Of a stretch of 64,000 nt of DNA, positions 59,829-64,000 are shown piece by piece. The notes below the pieces were generated by a model that worked only from the letters and a program-made list of their open reading frames with translations, searched no databases and was not told the origin of the DNA. The DNA is from CAYNHF01 sp964397045. GTDB taxonomy: Bacteria > Actinomycetota > Acidimicrobiia > Spongiisociales > UBA5794. The stretch spans positions 1 through 64,000 of the forward strand of contig CAYNHF010000034.1 of the NCBI GenBank assembly GCA_964397045.1. The letters are read 5' to 3'. How positions within the stretch are numbered: the first letter of the stretch is position 1; the number at the start of each line of letters is the position of its first letter. The position numbers and the translations under genes are program-made.

Positions 59829-59852
59829 AGCCACTCCCTCCATGAGCACGAA

Positions 59853-59880
59853 GGCGGCCGGGGCTCACCCTCCGGCCGTC
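59853..59880 (+). terminator. Terminator-like hairpin after the padR pair
   Basis: GGCGGCCGG (59853-59861) pairs with CCGGCCGTC (59872-59880) through one G-U, with a 10-nt loop, 25 nt after the stop. It is followed by TCTC only. Confidence 0.55.
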
Positions 59881-59980
59881 TCTCGCGTGCCTCACAGGAA
59901 TGGCTTCCGATCGGTAGCACCTGAAGAACCTCGCCATCACACGTTGCAGATTGCCCCGGTGCGGCGAGCTGGAACGTTTC

Positions 59981-60140
59981 TCACCTTTTGCCCTCCCACC
60001 AGAGCTTGCCCGATGGATCGCGAGCCACGTGCCACGCATTCTCTGCAGCCGGCAACTGATCGAACCAATCGGCCAGTTCCTCCCCAGCCCCGGCGAGTCG
60101 ATCAGCAGCCCGTTTTCGGTGTTGATGACCCGGACTCGTC
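59981..60140 (-). pseudogene. Remnant of a phospholipase D / cardiolipin-synthase-like gene, C-terminal end
   Basis: On the minus strand one frame reads RVINTENGLLIDSP. The adjacent frame continues EELADWFDQLPAAENAWHV and ends GKLWWEGKR before a stop. Put together these resemble the NTExGLxIxSPxLA...W-x-V...G-x-L-x-W ending of phospholipase D family proteins, joined across a frameshift near 60085-60095. Nothing upstream extends the domain. The surrounding 500 nt (59881-60339) hold no intact gene. Confidence 0.4.
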
Positions 60141-60339
60141 TTCGCCGGTGCGGAACTGAGCTGCGGCGTCTGCGAGAACTCCACTCGCCGCAGGCGGTAG
60201 CACCTGTTCCATAGTCTCGTCCCGCCCCCGGCTTCCCGTTCAGTCGGAATTCGGTCACCTCGGACCATGATCACGATCCCGGCGGCTTCCCGGGGAGCAA
60301 CACAACCGGGAGATCGCCGGCAGACGTCAGACGACGCGC

Positions 60340-60750
60340 TCAGCCGCCGTCTTCCACGGGAACGAGCGGCGCAAACAGGTCGATGACGTTTCCGTCCGGG
60401 TCAAGCACCGACGCGTACCTTTGGCCCCAGAAAGCGTCGAAGGGTGCGAGATATGACGGGTGTCCCGCGGCGACGATCCGGTCGTAGCTCGCATCCACAT
60501 CCGCGGCGTCTTCGCACCCAAAGGCCAGGGCAATGCGGCCCCGTCCGCTCGGAGCCTTCCAACTCGGATCGAAGCTCTCCACCACCGCCTCGGTGTCAAG
60601 CATCAGGCGAAGGCCCCGTGCCAGCATCGCCTCTACGTGGCCTTCAGAGTCGGTGGCTTCCGGGAAGTCGAGGCCGAGCAACTCGTAGAACCCGATCGCT
60701 GCCTCGAGATCGCCGACCACGATTCCCAGTGCGTTGAAGTGTGGTGCCAT
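60340..60750 (-). CDS. VOC-superfamily (glyoxalase/dioxygenase-like) protein
   Basis: The 136-residue protein is a single vicinal-oxygen-chelate module pair: FNALGIVVGDLEAAIGFYELLGLDF, in parts, then GLRLMLDTEAVVESF, RIALAFGCEDAADVDASYDRIVAAGH, in parts, and RYASVLDPDGNVIDLFAP. Metal-ligand positions are only partly conserved (the first His is replaced by Asn), so it may be a binding protein rather than an enzyme. CAGAAT lies 6 nt before the ATG. Confidence 0.85.
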   Translation of the reverse strand: MAPHFNALGIVVGDLEAAIGFYELLGLDFPEATDSEGHVEAMLARGLRLMLDTEAVVESFDPSWKAPSGRGRIALAFGCEDAADVDASYDRIVAAGHPSYLAPFDAFWGQRYASVLDPDGNVIDLFAPLVPVEDGG

Positions 60751-60756
60751 GGACCG

Positions 60757-60762
60757 ATTCTG
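60757..60762 (-). promoter_or_regulatory. -10-like element (CAGAAT), leaderless
   Basis: On the minus strand CAGAAT lies 6 nt before the VOC ATG at 60750, as at the SRAP gene. Confidence 0.4.
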
Positions 60763-60840
60763 CCAGATACTGGTGACACGTCAGATTCGGGATCTTCTTG
60801 CGCGCTCATCGCCCGATCACGGGCCAACTACCCTTGCTCC

Positions 60841-60913
60841 GGGCCCCTAGCTCAATTGGCAGAGCAGCGGACTTTTAATCCGTTGGTTGTGGGTTCGAGT
60901 CCCACGGGGCCCA
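60841..60913 (+). tRNA. tRNA-Lys (UUU anticodon)
   Basis: A complete cloverleaf: acceptor GGGCCCC (60841-60847) with GGGGCCC (60906-60912), discriminator A at 60913, D-arm from AGCTC, anticodon loop CTTTTAA with UUU, and T-arm GTGGGTTCGAGTCCCAC. The CCA end is not encoded. An integrase relic ends 17 nt downstream, marking this tRNA as a former integration site. Confidence 0.96.
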
Positions 60914-60929
60914 CCGACGAATTGCCTGC

Positions 60930-61391
60930 TCAGGCGACCTCTCGCCGTGAGGCACTCTGCTCTTCGAGACCGGAACCCCACAGAAACCCCACATCGGGTT
61001 GAGCTTGCAGGCGAAGCTCCAGGCGTCTACTGGTGGATTCTCGTCGGCTCCGGAACACGTCGAGGTACTTCTGGGTGGTGCGAAGATCGGCGTGGCCCAG
61101 TTGATCCCTCACGTACTCGCTAGACGCCCCGGCGTCGAGCCAAAGGCTCGCACGTGTCGCGAAGAGACGATCGGCCGTTCCGGCCTCGATCCGGTCCAGG
61201 GCACTCACGATTGATGGCGGCAGTTCGACGAACCGCTCCTCGTGGTCCTTCACATCGCCGACAATCAGCCCTTGACTGTCTTCAGAGACGGCACGGCGTA
61301 CCCAGATTCCCCCGTCGGCTCGGTCGCCGCCGATGAGGCCAGCAGCCCCGCCGAATGGGCGACTGGGACGTTCGCATCGTCGTTGCCCCAT
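60930..61391 (-). pseudogene. Tyrosine recombinase (integrase) relic with internal deletion
   Basis: The fragment keeps parts of an integrase catalytic domain: GGIWVRRAVSEDSQGLIVGDVKDHEERFVELP, in shorter blocks, TADRLFATR, then ASLWLDAGASSEYVRDQLGHADLRTTQKYLDVF, in parts, with the terminal His and nucleophile Tyr. Between LFATR and ASLWLDAG the usual 40-50 residues including the His-x-x-Arg box are missing in frame. The N-terminal domains are absent too. Next to the 3' end of tRNA-Lys, this is a relic of an integrative element. Confidence 0.8.
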
Positions 61392-61394
61392 AAG

Positions 61395-61423
61395 CCGGAC
61401 CCCTGCAAAAGCGAGGGGTCCGG
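61395..61423 (+). terminator. Hairpin in the integrase relic region
   Basis: A perfect 10-bp stem CCGGACCCCT (61395-61404) / AGGGGTCCGG (61414-61423) with a 9-nt loop is followed by GTTTG. It lies between the minus-strand secreted-protein gene and the integrase relic, and may be the terminator of the former. Confidence 0.55.
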
Positions 61424-61462
61424 GTTTGAATGATGGGCTGTCGCCTCGAAGGCGAAGCGCTC

Positions 61463-61978
61463 CTATGAGAGTTCGATACCGCGAAGGTGGCCTTTGTAGT
61501 CAGCTAGCCCAGTATCGACATCATCTTTGAAGTCGAGTCGGCCGGTCACTCCGTCGTATTCGCCGGTACCGGTGCCTGTGACGATTGGGTGCTTACATCC
61601 ACCAAACACTTGGGCCGTGATCGTGTCGAAATCGCATGGCACGTCGAACTCGTACTTCGCCCAGAAGAACTCGGTCATCTCAAACGTATCCCCTGAGTCG
61701 TCATCTACGAAGATCTCGTCTGCGACCTCTTGATACACTCCGCTGGGATGGCAGCGAGCGTCCGACACGAGGCCGTACACACAGCCATCGAGGTCTCCAG
61801 AGATGTGGAAAGCGTAATCGGGCGTGGCCCAATCACCTGGCCCGCCTGGACACGCGACGAAGTCGGTTGACCCTGAAACCTGTGTTGCACCTTGTCCGGC
61901 TCCAGCTGGTGCCGCACCAATAAGCACAGTGGTGCTCAGTACGGCAAACACCACAGCGAGACGCTTCGCTCTCCGCAT
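61463..61978 (-). CDS. Secreted protein of unknown function
   Basis: The 171-residue protein has a Sec signal peptide (basic MRRAKR, hydrophobic LAVVFAVLSTTVLIG, cleavage likely after APAGAG). The mature part has several Cys (FVACPGG, DGCVYG, DARCHPS, VPCDFD, GGCKHP) suited to disulfides and an acidic, beta-rich composition. The end (TGTGTGEYDGVTGRLDFKDDV, in parts) resembles the repeat ends of secreted beta-sandwich proteins. No family is recognised. It lies in the tRNA-Lys accessory region. Confidence 0.72.
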   Translation of the reverse strand: MRRAKRLAVVFAVLSTTVLIGAAPAGAGQGATQVSGSTDFVACPGGPGDWATPDYAFHISGDLDGCVYGLVSDARCHPSGVYQEVADEIFVDDDSGDTFEMTEFFWAKYEFDVPCDFDTITAQVFGGCKHPIVTGTGTGEYDGVTGRLDFKDDVDTGLADYKGHLRGIELS

Positions 61979-62225
61979 CCTCTGTACTCCCTTCGCTCGC
62001 AGCTATGTAGACGTTCATCCGAGGCAGGTTGGGATGCAGCGCACGCTGCGTGCAGCACATCCGTAGACCCGGCCACACCAAACCTACAGATCAAAGTCGC
62101 AGGCTGACGGCCATAGACCAGATTGGGGTATGGGCAACCAAAGGACACCCGTCCAGACCCTTCGGTTCGCTCGGATGGTCCCACAGATATGGGCGGGCGA
62201 GTACACCGCGCCGAGCCGGACCCGA

Positions 62226-62567
62226 CTATTGGCTGATCGGATGGCGACTGATGAATTCGGTGAGGACGCGTGACGTTACTTCTGGGTGGGTTGCCACCAG
62301 ATTGTGGTCCGCACCTTGTATTGCGACATCCTCTGGTTGGGACAGCCAGTCCGGCATCAGCGTTCGTACTTCAGAGAACCAAGGCCCACTGGCGGTCCCG
62401 CCGACATAGAGGGTCGGCTGGTGGATTTGGCGCGCATCTTCGGCAGTGAATTGCCATGAGAGCAGTGCGGGGACGTCGATCTTGAAGAATGTATCTGCGT
62501 CGCGTTCGACCTGTTCCACCCCACCACGGACGTGCTGTTGGAGGTCGTCTCTCCAATCGTGACCCAT
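62226..62567 (-). pseudogene. Alpha/beta-hydrolase fragment, C-terminal part
   Basis: The 113-residue frame holds only the C-terminal part of an alpha/beta hydrolase: FFKIDVPALLSWQFTAEDARQI, in parts, the strand QPTLYVGGTAS and the region of the catalytic His, IQGADHNLVATHPEVTSRVLTEFISRH in shorter parts. The N-terminal half with the oxyanion hole and nucleophile elbow is missing. Upstream the sequence passes straight into an IS481-like relic. It is a broken gene. The stretch 61979-62225 has no gene I can support. Confidence 0.65.
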
Positions 62568-62631
62568 CAGACGAGTCAGGAAGTTGTCCAGCGCTTAGCT
62601 GGTGCCTTTGGTCTGATGGAGTCGGAAACAC

Positions 62632-62868
62632 GTCTTCATCCGACCCTACCGGCCCCGAACCTACGGGAAAGTGGAACGCTTCAACCGCACCCTCACCGAC
62701 GAATGGGCCTACGCCCGTATCTACACCTCAAACCACGAACGGACCGCTGTCCTGGCAAACTGGCTCCACACCATCAGCGTGTTCAGCTTTTCGGTTGGCG
62801 CTCGGGCTGGGACAACCGTCCGATTCGACCCGCCTCGGGCGCGCCGATCTCAGAGGGATCTCCGTCAT
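62632..62868 (+). pseudogene. IS481-like transposase relic
   Basis: The frame reads IRPYRPRTYGKVERFNRTL followed by DEWAYARIYTSNHERTAVLANWLHT, in parts. This is the C-terminal end of an IS481-type DDE transposase, including the catalytic Glu in KVERFN. After LANWLHT the frame degenerates and similarity is lost. Neither the N-terminus nor terminal inverted repeats are visible. Confidence 0.65.
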
Positions 62869-63091
62869 CGGCGTTTCGGCGGTCGTCCCGGCCACACTCT
62901 TCGGGTGGTTGCTCGCGCTGTGACCATGGCGGTCACCCTGCAGAGCTCGGCCCCGGGGAATCACCAACCGCTCTCACGCAGCTCGCCGCGGTCGCGTCAC
63001 TATCCTTGGAAACACGAGGACTCAGCCCCGAACGAACCTGGCGAGGTGGGACTGAACCCCCTGCAACAGCGACCAGACCGAAAGGCTCCCG

Positions 63092-63337
63092 ATGACGATC
63101 ACTAAACCCCATGGGCTGCAGCGTGAGTCGATCTACTCCGTGACAGTCACGAACGATGAGGGCACCGAGACCTTCACCGGACGCTACATCGGTGAGGGCT
63201 ACATGACGTGGGCCGGCTCTCCGGATCCGGACCAGCCGTGGCTGATGTTCGTGCCCGATCACGACGACGCGAAGGGTTCGGTGCACTCGGCGATCCCGCG
63301 AGACCATTTCATCTCAGCTGAGCTCGTACGGCTGTAG
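63092..63337 (+). CDS. Small hypothetical protein
   Basis: An 81-residue, beta-rich protein (ESIYSVTVTNDEGTETFTGRYIGEG, in parts, then PWLMFVPDHDDAKGS and IPRDHFISAELVRL). It looks like a small barrel domain that could bind a ligand or nucleic acid. No family is recognised. GAAAGG lies 8 nt before the ATG. It follows the transposase relic and faces the DUF389 gene. Confidence 0.5.
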   Translation: MTITKPHGLQRESIYSVTVTNDEGTETFTGRYIGEGYMTWAGSPDPDQPWLMFVPDHDDAKGSVHSAIPRDHFISAELVRL

Positions 63338-63364
63338 GCCCGGCGCAGGTGGGTTGCACCGCGA

Positions 63365-64000
63365 TCAAGGCTCCTCGACACTGACCAAACTGCGATCGGT
63401 GGCTACCACCTGGATGTCGACCGTCACCCGCTCGCCGATCTCCTCCGCCACCACATCGGCGAGCTCCTCGACCGGCGGGTCGCTGTTCGGCGTCGCGATG
63501 ACCACATCGACCTCCGGGGTTTGCTTGTCATAGCTGATCCCGACATCGACCGTCTCGACGTCCCTTCCCGTAGCCTCTGCCCAGGTCTCGATGGCGTTTT
63601 CGATGTCCTCACGGGGAACCGGCGCAGGCAGCAAGTGGGTCTGGCCGAACTGCAAAGGCAAGGCGACGATGATGGTGGCAATCGCGGCCCAGCGCAGCCC
63701 ATCCTGGATCTTGCTGCCGTGCGCCAGCAACCTTTGCCCCGGCACCAGCCCCGCAACGAGGAACGTCGCTGCACCCGAAGCCATGACACCCGCCACGTTC
63801 ACCAGGAACAGCAAACTCGCCCCCCACGCGAGCCGGAACTCAGCTGCCTGCAGCATGAGCCCCACCACGGCGATCGGAGGCACGAGCGCAACCGCGACCG
63901 CGGCGCCAGCGAGCGCGTCTGAGGCATGTTTGCGGACATACGCGTAGGCCCCAGCTGCGCCGGCTGCTGCGGAGATACCCAGGTCCAGCAGATTCGGCGC
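63365..64000 (-). CDS. DUF389 membrane protein, C-terminal part
   Basis: The gene enters from the right edge; about 211 codons are visible. It reads GISAAAGAAGAYAYVRKHASDALAG and AVAVALVPPIAVVGLML, in parts, the central signature of the DUF389 hydrophobic family. Two more membrane helices and a soluble acidic C-terminal domain (TVDVGISYDKQTPEVDVVIATP, in parts) follow. The frame runs without a stop to position 64000, so the first Met or GTG inside it is not the true start. Function is unknown. Confidence 0.82.
   Translation of the reverse strand, partial: APNLLDLGISAAAGAAGAYAYVRKHASDALAGAAVAVALVPPIAVVGLMLQAAEFRLAWGASLLFLVNVAGVMASGAATFLVAGLVPGQRLLAHGSKIQDGLRWAAIATIIVALPLQFGQTHLLPAPVPREDIENAIETWAEATGRDVETVDVGISYDKQTPEVDVVIATPNSDPPVEELADVVAEEIGERVTVDIQVVATDRSLVSVEEP

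Noticed and set aside
62030..62062. GC-rich inverted-repeat-like sequence (gcagcgcacgctgcgtgcagc) as an insertion-sequence end or attachment site
   Set aside because: The arms do not pair over more than a few bases in one register and no second copy was noticed nearby.

Overview
The window is a 64 kb, high-GC chromosomal segment of an actinobacterium (Actinomycetota). Three things point there: a dnaK-grpE-dnaJ-hspR operon with a separate clpB, a small-subunit PurL encoded with separate PurS and PurQ, and very frequent GTG/TTG starts with 4-bp stop/start overlaps. The mix of an Aap-type amino-acid transporter, a Tad pilus locus and a LigD-polymerase-domain protein would suit Acidimicrobiia or a relative, but that class-level placement is a guess. 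Many genes have no Shine-Dalgarno sequence and instead carry a TANNNT-like -10 hexamer 6-8 nt before the start codon, so a large share of mRNAs are probably leaderless.

Layout. 1-3.7 kb: glycine decarboxylase behind a tandem glycine riboswitch, phosphofructokinase, a DUF1905/YdeI protein and a type II NADH dehydrogenase. 3.8-5.9 kb: a BON/OmpA-like membrane protein and a membrane-anchored helix-hairpin-helix protein. 6-14.7 kb: heat-shock genes dnaK-grpE-dnaJ-hspR and clpB, with four small genes between them including an archease. 14.7-23.2 kb: an NMO-like flavoprotein, a PadR / HAAS-like-NfeD / slipin membrane operon, an Lgt-family protein with altered signature residues, two tandem M20D amidohydrolases and a YbaK-type deacylase. 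23.2-30.3 kb: a general L-amino-acid ABC transporter (aapJQMP) with unusually large permeases, YjbQ and a TetR regulator.

30.4-46 kb: purine synthesis in two plus-strand blocks, purA-D-E-B and purC-S-Q-L. Between them lies a minus-strand, translationally coupled Tad/Flp pilus operon led by a BldC-like regulator. 46-54.6 kb: an SRAP protein, two ABC export systems, a Nudix hydrolase, an ammonium transporter, a GerW/YtfJ-like protein and a stand-alone 5'-3' exonuclease. 54.7-59.8 kb: aldehyde dehydrogenase, 3-mercaptopyruvate sulfurtransferase, an unusual fusion of an endonuclease IV-like domain to a LigD polymerase domain, and a PadR gene with a small Met/Arg-rich partner. 59.9-64 kb: a decayed accessory region around tRNA-Lys(UUU), with a phospholipase D relic, an internally deleted integrase, a hydrolase fragment and an IS481-like transposase relic. 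It ends in a partial DUF389 membrane protein.

The most unusual items are the EndoIV-LigD polymerase fusion, the HAAS-NfeD gene with a strong internal ribosome-binding site, the 17-bp iterons before its PadR regulator, the Tad operon placed inside the purine cluster, and the window-wide leaderless promoter pattern.
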